Under the pieces are notes generated by a model. That model searched no databases and had not been told where the DNA came from. It worked only from the letters and a program-made list of their open reading frames with translations. From Lachnospiraceae bacterium (lineage in GTDB: Bacteria > Bacillota > Clostridia > Lachnospirales > Lachnospiraceae), in the NCBI GenBank assembly GCA_017634355.1, contig JAGBNO010000006.1:1-35673 (forward strand): a stretch of 35,673 nucleotides of DNA, given 5' to 3'. The translations under genes and the position numbers were made by a program. Below are positions 7,175 through 15,191 of the stretch, one piece after another (the first letter of the stretch is position 1; each line of letters begins with the position of its first letter).

Positions 7175-8692
7175 TCAGCGGGATAGCCTCCTGTATAAAA
7201 AAGCCTTCACATCCGTATCGCCATCCACGACTTCAAAATTCTTACTTATATAATCCTGAATGTCCTGCTCCAGGTCGTCCAATTCCCTGTGCACAGTCAC
7301 GACATAGAGGGTGTCGTATTTTTTAAGCTCTTCCACAGGCTCTTCGCCCTGAAGGCTCACAAAGCTTATCTCAGGTTCCCTGCCCCCGCGCCTTAAATAG
7401 TATTCCGTAAAGCCCGCGGCGGCCCTGGGATTGCAGGAGCATACCACAGCCGTTTTCCCAGCGGTAAGCTCCGCCCCTCCCCTTGATAATACCCAGGCGG
7501 CGGCCTCTCTGAAAGTCTCGCTGCTCTGACCTGACTCCTCCCTCACGGTCCTTAAGTTGACAGCACCAAAATAAACAAGGAGGAATAACATACAAACAAG
7601 AATGCACTCTGCCCTCTGCCTCTGCCCCTTAAATGAAAAGAGATCCGTAAACTCCACTATGCCCCATGAAATGAGGCAGGCCGCAGGCGGAATGATCACC
7701 ACGAAATAACGGTTTACAAAGAAACCTCCGCTGGGATTGATAATGGCACTATATACAAATACAGACCCCAAAACAAAAAGCCCTGTCCAGGCGAGAGTCA
7801 GCATATCCAAAAGCTTTTTGTCCAAAACGGCCCTATTTGCAAGGACAGAGCACAGGCGCACAGCCAGCAGGATAAGCGAAAGCAGGAGTATGACAAACAG
7901 GGCTTCGTTACCGGAAAGCATCGCCCTGACAACCCTGACTATTTTCGGCAGCGTAGGCTTCGCAGGCCAGAAAGAACTTATGCTCTTTTCCTTCATGCAA
8001 AGCATAAGGATAAACCATGGCAAAAACGCCGCCCCGCCTATTATATATGGAAAAAGGCTGTGTACGGGCCGCTTTTTCAGGCAGAAAAATAAACAATCCG
8101 CACTGGCTAGTCCCAAAAGGAAGATAGCTCCCATATAATGCGTATACAACAGCAATACCACGGAAAGTATAAAATATAAGCCCTGAGTGCTTTTTACGGA
8201 AAAGCTTTTCTCTGAGAATTTCTCCCTGCTATACAGCAGCAAAACACACATACAGAGCAGAAATGCGTAGCTTCTGAATTCAAAGCCGCAGCGGAGAATT
8301 ATGGTAGAGGATACGGCCGAGAGACCGGCAGACATAAATCCCGCATAGCGGCCTAAAAGCTTCTCTGAGTAAAGACCTGATAATACCACTGTGAAAGCCA
8401 CAGCTATTTCCGGCAAAAGGAGCATGACCCTGTCACTTGCAGGCATTATCCTGTACCACAGGGCCGCCGCCAGAGGAAAAAAGGGAAGGTTTGTCACATC
8501 TATACGCAGGTACTGGTCCAGTATGCCGAAAAAGCCCTTATCCCTCGTTATAGTGCCTATAAGCGACAGCTCGTCCAGCCAGAAAGAGGCTATGCCCCCC
8601 TGATAGAACATAAAGGCGAGCATAAAAAGAGCCATCAGGGCATAGGGTATGATGAAATGCCCCTTTATGAAATTTACGATGCGCCCGGCCAA
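7175..8692 (-). CDS. GT39-type (ArnT/PMT-like) membrane glycosyltransferase
   Basis: 505 aa, strongly hydrophobic, with about ten membrane segments and a soluble C-terminal part (about 400-505). A short loop after the first segment carries D40-E41 (FWLDELSLIG), the acidic pair expected for the catalytic site of GT-C enzymes of the GT39 class, which use polyprenyl-phosphate sugars outside the membrane. The start is a TTG at 8692 with GAGGA 7 nt before it, placed inside the end of neuB (19-nt overlap). It is a paralogue of the protein at 23241-24782: the VTNLPxFPxxAALWYR stretch and the C-terminal EYY.RGGRE.(D/E)IS are shared. Donor and acceptor are not readable; the operon suggests it decorates the same acidic glycan. 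Confidence 0.75.
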   Translation of the reverse strand: MAGRIVNFIKGHFIIPYALMALFMLAFMFYQGGIASFWLDELSLIGTITRDKGFFGILDQYLRIDVTNLPFFPLAAALWYRIMPASDRVMLLLPEIAVAFTVVLSGLYSEKLLGRYAGFMSAGLSAVSSTIILRCGFEFRSYAFLLCMCVLLLYSREKFSEKSFSVKSTQGLYFILSVVLLLYTHYMGAIFLLGLASADCLFFCLKKRPVHSLFPYIIGGAAFLPWFILMLCMKEKSISSFWPAKPTLPKIVRVVRAMLSGNEALFVILLLSLILLAVRLCSVLANRAVLDKKLLDMLTLAWTGLFVLGSVFVYSAIINPSGGFFVNRYFVVIIPPAACLISWGIVEFTDLFSFKGQRQRAECILVCMLFLLVYFGAVNLRTVREESGQSSETFREAAAWVLSRGGAELTAGKTAVVCSCNPRAAAGFTEYYLRRGGREPEISFVSLQGEEPVEELKKYDTLYVVTVHRELDDLEQDIQDYISKNFEVVDGDTDVKAFLYRRLSR

Positions 8693-9693
8693 TTAATGTC
8701 CTCGTACATGATAATGTCGTCCACCTTCAGGTCCCTCTTGGCCGTAAGCCCCACTATTTCCTTTAGATAACGGGTACTAAGTCCCGTACCCGGTTTTTTA
8801 CAGCCCAGCATTTCCTTCTGTATGACTGTCCCCGCAGGTATCTCCTCTACTGCCACGACGCTCTTCTGAAAGATCCTCTTCATCTCAGAGAATTCCTCTG
8901 CGCTGCCCTTATCCACGGGATTCTCCATAGCCTGCTCCAGCATTTTAATAGAATCGCAAAGCAGCCGCATCTCCTCCGGTTCCATGGACATCTTGGCGTC
9001 AGGGCCGTACATCTTCTTACTCAAGGTGAAATGCTTTTCTATTATCCTCGCTCCTGCATAGAAAGCGGCTATGGCCGCCCACACTCCGGAGCTATGGTCC
9101 GAAAAGCCTATAGGGACATTGGGAAATCGCTTTCCAAACTCCCCTATCATATTTAAGCCAACATGTTCGGGGCCACAGGGATATTCACTGGTGCACTGCA
9201 TGAGAGCTACATTGCAGTTATTTTTTAAGAATATCTCCATGCACTCATCTACTTCTTCAAGGGAGCTCATACCGCTGGAGACAATTATGGGCAGCCCGCA
9301 GCCGGAGAGATATTCCAGATATGGTATATTTGTAATCTCTCCCGACGGCACTTTAATGGCATCCACGCCTATTTCAACTAAGAGTTCTGCGGCCTCAATA
9401 GAAAAGGGCGAGGATATGAATTCCACCCCATGCTCCTTTGCGCAGCTCTTTAATTCCTTCCAAACATCTTTACTGAAAGCCGTCCTCTCAAAATACTCAT
9501 ACCGGGGCTCAGCCTTGAAGTATGGAGGAGTGGGCGCATTCCTCACTGTCTCCGCGCTTGATATATGTGTCTGCAGCTTTACCGCATCCACTCCGCACTC
9601 TGCGGCCGCAGCTATCATGGCCTCAGCCTGCCCCCGGCTTCCGTCGTGGGTCATGCCAAGTTCCGCTATTATCTTCCGTTTGGATAAATCCAT
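8674..9693 (-). CDS. neuB: N-acetylneuraminate (nonulosonate) synthase
   Basis: 339 aa. The first roughly 280 residues form the TIM-barrel NeuB domain (AELGMTHDGS, DAVKLQTH, SSPFS, KVPSGEITN, MQCTSEYP, GFSDHSSG, EKHFTL), and the last roughly 60 form a SAF/antifreeze-like domain (KSVVAVEEIPAGTVI, KKPGTG). It condenses ManNAc, or the diacetamido analogue, with phosphoenolpyruvate. Length and both domains are standard. The ATG at 9693 has AAGGAG 5 nt upstream. It follows the tviB-like gene by 131 nt and overlaps the GT39 gene by 19 nt. The synthase class (Neu5Ac versus legionaminate) is not settled by the motifs I can see. Confidence 0.9.
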   Translation of the reverse strand: MDLSKRKIIAELGMTHDGSRGQAEAMIAAAAECGVDAVKLQTHISSAETVRNAPTPPYFKAEPRYEYFERTAFSKDVWKELKSCAKEHGVEFISSPFSIEAAELLVEIGVDAIKVPSGEITNIPYLEYLSGCGLPIIVSSGMSSLEEVDECMEIFLKNNCNVALMQCTSEYPCGPEHVGLNMIGEFGKRFPNVPIGFSDHSSGVWAAIAAFYAGARIIEKHFTLSKKMYGPDAKMSMEPEEMRLLCDSIKMLEQAMENPVDKGSAEEFSEMKRIFQKSVVAVEEIPAGTVIQKEMLGCKKPGTGLSTRYLKEIVGLTAKRDLKVDDIIMYEDINWPGAS

Positions 9694-9824
9694 ATATGCT
9701 CCTTATATAATCCGGCACATTTCCCCATATATCTTAGAAGCTGTTCAGTCCCTATCTACGCCTCGCCAGATATGATCTCCAATCGATAAAAAACAATCAA
9801 AACTAAACTGTCCTCTCTCGGCTT

Positions 9825-11132
9825 TTATAATCTCCAATAAACAAATCCGGCTTCTTCCATCTCTTTACGCTCATAAATCCCTTTTATATCAAAGAGAAGC
9901 CTGCCGCCGCGGAACATTTTTTTAATATCCTCAATGCCCATAGTGCGGAAAACATTGTGGGCTACCGCCAGTACCACGGCATCGCAGTCCTTTATCTCTT
10001 TTTTCTCCGTGAAATCTATTCCATACAAGGCCTTGGCCTCGGCACTGTCGGCCTCAGGGTCCCAGATAAGCGGCTCTATGCCATATTCCTTTAGCTCATT
10101 AACTATGTCTATTACCTTGCTGTTCCTCGTATCGGGGCAGTTTTCCTTAAAGGTAAAGCCCAGAATGGCGACCCTGGCCCTGCTCACCGGAAGGTCTGAA
10201 CGGGATAGGCATTTCACCAGTGATTCTGCCACATATTTGCCCATGTCGTCATTTATGCGCCTGCCCGACAGGATTATCTGGCTGTGGTAGCCTATCTGCT
10301 CTGCCTTATATGTCAGATAATACGGGTCTATGCCTATGCAGTGCCCTCCCACAAGGCCGGGCTCAAAGTGCAGGAAGTTCCATTTTGTGCCCGCCGCCTT
10401 TAATACCGACTTCGTGTCTATTCCCATGCGGTTAAAAATGATGGAGAGCTCATTCATAAAAGCTATATTTATGTCCCTCTGGCTATTCTCTATGACCTTG
10501 GCGGCCTCCGCCACCTTTATGCTCTCCGCCATATATACGCCGGCATCCACCACGAGGCGGTATACATCCGCTACCTCGTTTAAGGTTTCCTCATCCATGC
10601 CGGACACTATCTTCGTAATGCTCTCCAGCCTGTGTACCTTATCTCCGGGATTAATGCGCTCAGGGGAATAGCCTATCTTAAAATCTACCCCGCATTTTAA
10701 GCCGGACTCCTTTTCCAGTATAGGCTTGCATATCTCCTCGGTGACGCCGGGATATACCGTGGATTCATAGACCACAATGGAGCCCTTTGTAAGATTCTGC
10801 CCCAGCACCCTGCTGGCCCCCTCTACCGGGGAGAGATCCGGCGTATGGTCCTCCTTGACAGGCGTAGGCACTGCGACTATGTGGAATTTAGCCTCTTTTA
10901 AGCGTTCGCTCTCAGCCGTAAAGTCCACCTTGCAGCTTTTTATTGCATCATCCCCTACCTCATGTGTAGGGTCGATACCAGCCCTGTATTTTTCTATCTT
11001 CTCTGCATTGCTGTCATAGCCTATCACGTCCACTTTCTTTGAAAAGGACACGGCTATGGGCATACCCACATAGCCCAGGCCTATGAGGGAAAGCTTTTCC
11101 CTGTGTGCTATCAGTTCTTTATATAAAGACAT
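9825..11132 (-). CDS. tviB-like: UDP-GlcNAc 6-dehydrogenase, TviB/WbpO-like
   Basis: 435 aa UDP-sugar dehydrogenase. GLGYVG (18-23) binds NAD, VYESTVYPG and GYSPERINPGDK lie in the middle, and the catalytic Cys is C265 in VGGHCIG; ILGFTFKENCPDTRN marks the C-terminal domain. Stretches such as AESIKVAEAAKVIEN and KWNFL.F.PGLVGGHCIG agree closely with TviB of Vi-antigen synthesis, better than with glucose-type Ugd. The enzyme oxidises C6 of UDP-GlcNAc in two steps to UDP-GlcNAcA, and the TviC-like epimerase downstream would turn this into UDP-GalNAcA. The ATG at 11132 has GAGGA upstream. It is the first large gene of the left operon, 64 nt after the small gene at 11197-11376. Confidence 0.88.
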   Translation of the reverse strand: MSLYKELIAHREKLSLIGLGYVGMPIAVSFSKKVDVIGYDSNAEKIEKYRAGIDPTHEVGDDAIKSCKVDFTAESERLKEAKFHIVAVPTPVKEDHTPDLSPVEGASRVLGQNLTKGSIVVYESTVYPGVTEEICKPILEKESGLKCGVDFKIGYSPERINPGDKVHRLESITKIVSGMDEETLNEVADVYRLVVDAGVYMAESIKVAEAAKVIENSQRDINIAFMNELSIIFNRMGIDTKSVLKAAGTKWNFLHFEPGLVGGHCIGIDPYYLTYKAEQIGYHSQIILSGRRINDDMGKYVAESLVKCLSRSDLPVSRARVAILGFTFKENCPDTRNSKVIDIVNELKEYGIEPLIWDPEADSAEAKALYGIDFTEKKEIKDCDAVVLAVAHNVFRTMGIEDIKKMFRGGRLLFDIKGIYERKEMEEAGFVYWRL

Positions 11133-11196
11133 ACTATCCTCAGACCATCCATTTACAGTTTTTTCATTTTATTCAAAGAGCAACCGTATTGAAGCT

Positions 11197-11376
11197 TCAT
11201 TCAACTATGAGATCCTTTGTAACTATCCCAAGGGCCTCCAGTTTTGCCTTTGCTCTGCGAAGCTGATTGTCTATTTCCTTATCTCTGTCAGGAGCAATCT
11301 TAATCCTCTGCAGATCCGTATAAATATCTATCATCATGGTAGCCTGTTCTTTTTCAGTCATGCCTGTCTCCATCAT
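11197..11376 (-). CDS. Small conserved-looking protein, 59 aa, operon leader
   Basis: A 59-codon frame starts at an ATG at 11376 (a second ATG follows directly) with AGAGG at 11386-11390, 9 nt upstream, and ends with TGA at 11197-11199. The product is a charged amphipathic helix (MIDIYTDLQRIK, KEIDNQLRRAKAKLEALGI) with no membrane segment, signal or Cys. Extended −10 promoter bases lie about 80 nt upstream. I recognise the general look of short hypothetical proteins from Lachnospiraceae but no named family and no function. It sits first in the operon before the tviB-like gene and could be an unrelated passenger or a small regulator of the pathway. A coding origin is supported by the ribosome binding site, the helix-like composition and the absence of another gene here. 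Confidence 0.6.
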   Translation of the reverse strand: MMETGMTEKEQATMMIDIYTDLQRIKIAPDRDKEIDNQLRRAKAKLEALGIVTKDLIVE

Positions 11377-11457
11377 TTTTGTATTCCTCTGCCAAATCTA
11401 CAGGTAGCCATAGGCAAATAACCAGTTATCCAACATCAATTTCAAGATGTGGCTGTT

Positions 11458-11486
11458 ATTATACCACATAAAATGCCTCTTGACTA
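11458..11486 (-). promoter_or_regulatory. Extended -10 promoter of the tviB-neu-cotH operon
   Basis: Minus strand: TGG-TATAAT (11466-11458) is a perfect -10 with the TGn extension, and TAGTCA (11486-11481), 4 of 6 to TTGACA, lies 17 bp upstream. Transcription would begin near 11450, about 75 nt before the small gene's ATG. Confidence 0.6.
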
Positions 11487-11542
11487 ATGTATTTAAAGCT
11501 TCCCTAAAAGTCCTCGGATGCCGCTGCTTTAGTTTTCACAAG

Positions 11543-11571
11543 TTGACAGTCTTTATGCATAAATGTATACT
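11543..11571 (+). promoter_or_regulatory. Near-consensus sigma-A promoter of the plus-strand gene
   Basis: TTGACA (11543-11548), 17-bp spacer, TATACT (11566-11571). The start would fall near 11578, giving a leader of about 150 nt before the ATG at 11728. It is divergent from the promoter at 11458-11486, with about 57 bp between the two -35 boxes. Confidence 0.65.
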
Positions 11572-11727
11572 GCCAGAGAATCCATATAATTATCTTAATT
11601 TATGCTCATTAACGTAAATCACTGCCATTGTATATATCGTATAACGAACAAACGCAAAAAACGTAAAACTTGAAACGGCAGTTAATTGCGTTTGCGAGTA
11701 TAATTATAGAAAGCGTATTTATTTATA

Positions 11728-13155
11728 ATGAAAAAAAAGCCTCACCATGAATGGGAGATAAAACATAAGCTTCTAAATAATAAATCCGTAGATGGTTTCC
11801 AGTATTGGAACTACATGAGAAGGGATATGTTCATGTCCTTCGGAGATGAAGCGGCCGGAATAGACCCGCCCTTCTATCGGGAAATGAAAGAGCACAATAA
11901 GACAAAAGGCGCACTTGATAAAATCCGTAAAGCCCTTATAATCCTCTCCCCCGGCAATGGAAAAATTAAAAAAAGCGATATTCTATTCCTCTGCCATGGC
12001 AGGAGGCAAGAAATAGATGGGAAAATGGTAAGTATTTATACTGACTATATTGCAGACCATTTTCCCGACTCTTTAACCTTGCAGAGAAGCGGCAAGGGTA
12101 AATATGACAACTCTTTAATTTACACAAAAAACCTTTTTTTTCTGGATAATAATACTGCAAAAGCACATATTTACAGGTATCTTGTCAAATACTTCAATCC
12201 CAAAAAATATAAGCAGGTGAGAAATCACATATTCAATGAAATGAAAGAGCCTTTTCGGGATCTAAGCGAAAACTATAACCTGCATCCTGACTTAAATGAT
12301 TTTGCGGAAAGGGCAACTATTCTTTTTTTCTTATACAAATATAACCATAAAAGCCTATCCAGGCTGCTTAAGCGTATCTCCCCGAAGGTAATAGTAGAAA
12401 TAGTCGGAGCCAGTTTTTATTCACTTATAATAAATGAAATCGCCTATGAAACAGGAATAAAGGTAATAGAGCTGCAGCACGGCACCATATCCCCCTGGTA
12501 TCCAGATAATATAACTATACGCCAGTACCCGCAGTGGTTTTTTACATTTGGGGATTTCTGGACCTCATCTATCAAACCGCCCCTGCCGAAAAACAGGATA
12601 ATGTCCATGGGTTTTCCCTATCATGATATTATGATGGAAGAATATCCCAGAGAGAAGCAGAAGCATGACAAAAATACCATAATTTTTCTATCCAGCAATA
12701 AATATGGAAAAGAATTGTCATTTCTGGCAGCTGAATTAAAAAAACTGCGGCCGGAAACAGAAGTGATATTTAAACTTCACCCAAAAGAAATACAAGGGGC
12801 CAGAAAACGGTATCCCGCCCTGAACGGTTCGGGGCTCAGGGTCATAGAGGACACAAAAACCCCACTCTATCAGCTCTTCTCTGAGAGCAGCATGCAGGTG
12901 GGCGTGGAATCCACCTCGATTTATGAGGGCATGAGTTTCGGGTTAAAGACCTATATCTGGGATATTCCCAACGCAGCTCCTTTAAGGCAGCTCTCAGAAA
13001 AAGGATATGCCGCATTATTCCAAAATGCCCAGGAACTCTCTTCCATGATAGATAAAGATATAAACCATAACATAAGCTACGATGCTGAGGCCTTTTGGAA
13101 AAGTAACAGCATGGAAAACATCCTTAACGGAATAAAGGAGATACTGGCTTTATGA
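11728..13155 (+). CDS. Putative GT-B-fold capsule/surface-polysaccharide transferase
   Basis: 475 aa and the only supported plus-strand gene. It has no membrane segment. Recognisable parts are an N-terminal DILFLCHGRR region with IYTDYIADHF, a central VIELQHGTISPWYP, then FFTFGDFW, VIFKLHPKE and VGVESTSIYEGMSFGLKTYIW. The HGT and K.HP motifs with a C-terminal ES..YEG resemble capsule-type GT-B enzymes, including sialyl-/polysialyltransferase-like and CDP-glycerol glycerophosphotransferase-like proteins. With CMP-nonulosonate synthesis next door, transfer of that sugar is attractive but unproven. No good ribosome binding site precedes the ATG at 11728 (only GAAAG about 16 nt away). The gene is visibly richer in A/T than its neighbours, is transcribed against them, and overlaps the radical SAM gene tail to tail by 6 nt, all suggesting later insertion. 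Confidence 0.6.
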   Translation: MKKKPHHEWEIKHKLLNNKSVDGFQYWNYMRRDMFMSFGDEAAGIDPPFYREMKEHNKTKGALDKIRKALIILSPGNGKIKKSDILFLCHGRRQEIDGKMVSIYTDYIADHFPDSLTLQRSGKGKYDNSLIYTKNLFFLDNNTAKAHIYRYLVKYFNPKKYKQVRNHIFNEMKEPFRDLSENYNLHPDLNDFAERATILFFLYKYNHKSLSRLLKRISPKVIVEIVGASFYSLIINEIAYETGIKVIELQHGTISPWYPDNITIRQYPQWFFTFGDFWTSSIKPPLPKNRIMSMGFPYHDIMMEEYPREKQKHDKNTIIFLSSNKYGKELSFLAAELKKLRPETEVIFKLHPKEIQGARKRYPALNGSGLRVIEDTKTPLYQLFSESSMQVGVESTSIYEGMSFGLKTYIWDIPNAAPLRQLSEKGYAALFQNAQELSSMIDKDINHNISYDAEAFWKSNSMENILNGIKEILAL

Positions 13156-14031
13156 ATACTCCTGTTTCTGTTCTCCCGCCTTGATCTTTTTCTTCAGGTA
13201 ATGGTCACAATAGTTACAGGCTTCCGCATAGTCCTTCAAAAAGAAGTTCCGAAGTTCTCTCCTGAATTCCCCATCAGTGCGTTTCAAGCGTATGTCAAAA
13301 GCATCGTGGCTACTCTCCATATAGCCCAGGTCAAATAGACTTGCGGAACGCGCGCACAGAAATAATTTGCCATTTAGCATCGTCCGGCAGTAACGTGATG
13401 AAAAACAGCTATTATATTCTTTGGACAGCTGCTTAAGAGACTTATTCCTGCACTCCACACCGCCCGGATCCGCCCAGGTCCTTGCATAAGACCTGTGGTA
13501 AGATATGCCGTATTTCTTCAGTGTTCTGCATAGTTCCTTTATCTTCTGCTGTGAAAGCCCATAGTCGCTTATGGCTATATTCTTGCAGGGAAGGGCCGCT
13601 ATCTTTTCCAGGACCTCCGCCTTCGGTATTATCGTGCCATTTGTAGTTATCCCAACAGACATAATCTTCGGATGCCCTTTGAGATAGTCCAGTACCTCCG
13701 GGAGATAGGGGTATACAAAAGGTTCTCCGCCCATGAGCTGTATTTTCAGGCAGGTATCCGTATGTGAAAGCAGGGTGTCTATGTCTTTGATAAGTTCTCC
13801 TGCCGGAATATGGTAGGGCTCCTCATAGCAGGGAATGAGATTATTACAGTTCTTGCATTTTAGGGAACAGTGTGTAGTCATTACCACTACGACATCAGGA
13901 TATATGGTACGGCCGGGCACCATCAGGTCAAAAGCTACCCTTGCAAATTGGCCTATGCTCTTTTTTCCCGGAACTTTAGTGAGGAACTGATTCCATACCG
14001 GCCTGAATATCCTTCTGTAAAAACTTGCCAT
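13150..14031 (-). CDS. Radical SAM protein of unknown substrate
   Basis: 293 aa from the ATG at 14031, which has GGAGG 5 nt upstream; a longer frame to 14139 overlaps the neighbour and lacks such a site. The [4Fe-4S] motif CSLKCKNC uses C55, C59 and C62, followed by LMGGEPFVYP (the GGE SAM-binding motif), ITTNGT and AISDYG. C-terminal Cys (CRTML, LCARS, CNYCDHY) suggest extra cluster ligands of the SPASM/twitch kind. Such enzymes modify peptides or sugars, and relatives occur inside surface-glycan loci. It follows the ATPgrasp_ST gene by 37 nt and ends the minus-strand group. The substrate cannot be deduced; a role in making the ligand used by the adjacent ATP-grasp enzymes, or in modifying the sugar, is inference. 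Confidence 0.8.
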   Translation of the reverse strand: MASFYRRIFRPVWNQFLTKVPGKKSIGQFARVAFDLMVPGRTIYPDVVVVMTTHCSLKCKNCNNLIPCYEEPYHIPAGELIKDIDTLLSHTDTCLKIQLMGGEPFVYPYLPEVLDYLKGHPKIMSVGITTNGTIIPKAEVLEKIAALPCKNIAISDYGLSQQKIKELCRTLKKYGISYHRSYARTWADPGGVECRNKSLKQLSKEYNSCFSSRYCRTMLNGKLFLCARSASLFDLGYMESSHDAFDIRLKRTDGEFRRELRNFFLKDYAEACNYCDHYLKKKIKAGEQKQEYS

Positions 14032-14068
14032 AGTAACCTCCGTTATACTCTGTAAACGCAGAAAAACC

Positions 14069-15190
14069 TCACTTCCGCCTGCCCGCTTCATGCAGCATTT
14101 CTTCCAGCAGTGTCTTACCCCTTTTTGTCTTCCTTCCAAGCACAGGCCCTAATGCATACTGGACCAGGTTCATTCCGGGAATCCTTGCGTTAAATTCAAT
14201 ACATATTATCCTGCCCTCACTGTCAACGGTGAAGTCCCAGCCCAGTATCTTATGGTGAGGGAACCTCTCCTGCTCCCTAAGGGCTATTCTCTCCATTTCT
14301 TTATACTCTTCTATCCTGCCACAGACCTTATTGCCCCAGATGTCGCTGCAGGGTGAGATGGTATCATGGTCGTATGCCCTGTCCATAAGGCTGCCATCTT
14401 CATTTATGCCCACAAATCTGGCATGCAGCCCATCTTTGGAGGACGTCTGGTCACAAAAGCCCCCCGGCGCACCTACCTTCATTATCCCCCCAAGATTATA
14501 AAGCTCGCCCTTCCATAGCAGGGTAGTGATCCTCACTATATTTACCGATGAAGCATTCCATTTCGAGAAAAAATCAGACTGCTTCAAAGGTTTTTGAACA
14601 ATATAATCCTTCCCGTATTTTTTCAGCATATTCGTATAGTCTTTTTTTTCGACCAGCCTTATATCCCTGCCGGAACCGCTGAATATGCTGCCTTTAAATA
14701 CCAGTCTGTCGTACTGGTTCAAAATTTCCAGAGGATTGCCGCAGAGTTTATAGTCCCTGGTGAGAAATTCCCCCTCTACATTTCGCAGCACAGCTTCCGG
14801 AAAATTGAGCTGCGGCATAAGGATTTCAAAGTAGTTCTTGTCATGGTAAATATTATTGTTCTCCATCCTGCTATAGATATAGTTCATCCTGTGCAGGAGC
14901 TTAGGCAGCAGGATATTCTGATATGCCGTGTCCGTTATGAAACCCTTTTCCAGCACCTTTCCCCTGCCCCAGCTATTCTTGAATGCTATTAGCTGGCTGT
15001 AGTCTTCTTTATATATGGCGAGTTTCTTTTCCTTTTCGGTAAGGCCTGCCCATTCCGGATGGTAGGAAAGTATTTTCTCTGCCCTCTTTTCGTACTTTTT
15101 TCTCCTGTCATAGGGAACCCAGATTTCCTTGATTTTCCCGTATGCGCCATTAACTATGTCGGATAAACCTGCTTTTGAAGTTCTTATCAT
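14069..15190 (-). CDS. Sugar-transfer-associated ATP-grasp ligase (ATPgrasp_ST)
   Basis: 373 aa from the ATG at 15190, one base after the stop of the preceding TupA-like gene (TGATATG), so translation is likely coupled; a start further upstream would overlap that gene by about 75 nt. The ATP-grasp core is in the C-terminal half: YIVQKPL, SSVNIVRITT, GAPGGFCDQ, ILGWDFTVDSEG and CIEFNAR, where E and N are the usual Mg-ATP ligands. The family (sugar-transfer-associated ATP-grasp) occurs in polysaccharide loci and is predicted to form amide or similar acyl bonds through an acyl-phosphate. It is one of four ATP-grasp proteins in 8 kb. Acceptor and amine are unknown. Confidence 0.8.
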   Translation of the reverse strand: MIRTSKAGLSDIVNGAYGKIKEIWVPYDRRKKYEKRAEKILSYHPEWAGLTEKEKKLAIYKEDYSQLIAFKNSWGRGKVLEKGFITDTAYQNILLPKLLHRMNYIYSRMENNNIYHDKNYFEILMPQLNFPEAVLRNVEGEFLTRDYKLCGNPLEILNQYDRLVFKGSIFSGSGRDIRLVEKKDYTNMLKKYGKDYIVQKPLKQSDFFSKWNASSVNIVRITTLLWKGELYNLGGIMKVGAPGGFCDQTSSKDGLHARFVGINEDGSLMDRAYDHDTISPCSDIWGNKVCGRIEEYKEMERIALREQERFPHHKILGWDFTVDSEGRIICIEFNARIPGMNLVQYALGPVLGRKTKRGKTLLEEMLHEAGRRK

Positions 15191-15191
15191 A

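Larger units (their letters stand above)
11377..11727. other. Divergent intergenic region with two promoters
   Basis: These 351 bases carry back-to-back promoters (listed separately) and an A/T-rich leader for the plus-strand gene. In the leader I see repeated short A-rich direct motifs (AACG at 11644, 11657 and nearby) and TATAAT at about 11700, but no -35 at a proper distance from it, and no recognisable riboswitch or terminator. Confidence 0.5.

Noticed and set aside
9694..9824. Possible further copy of the palindromic element between tviB-like and neuB
   Set aside because: Only TTAG..CTGTT and a short CTCC.AT stretch agree with 5800-5860; the rest does not align, so chance cannot be excluded.
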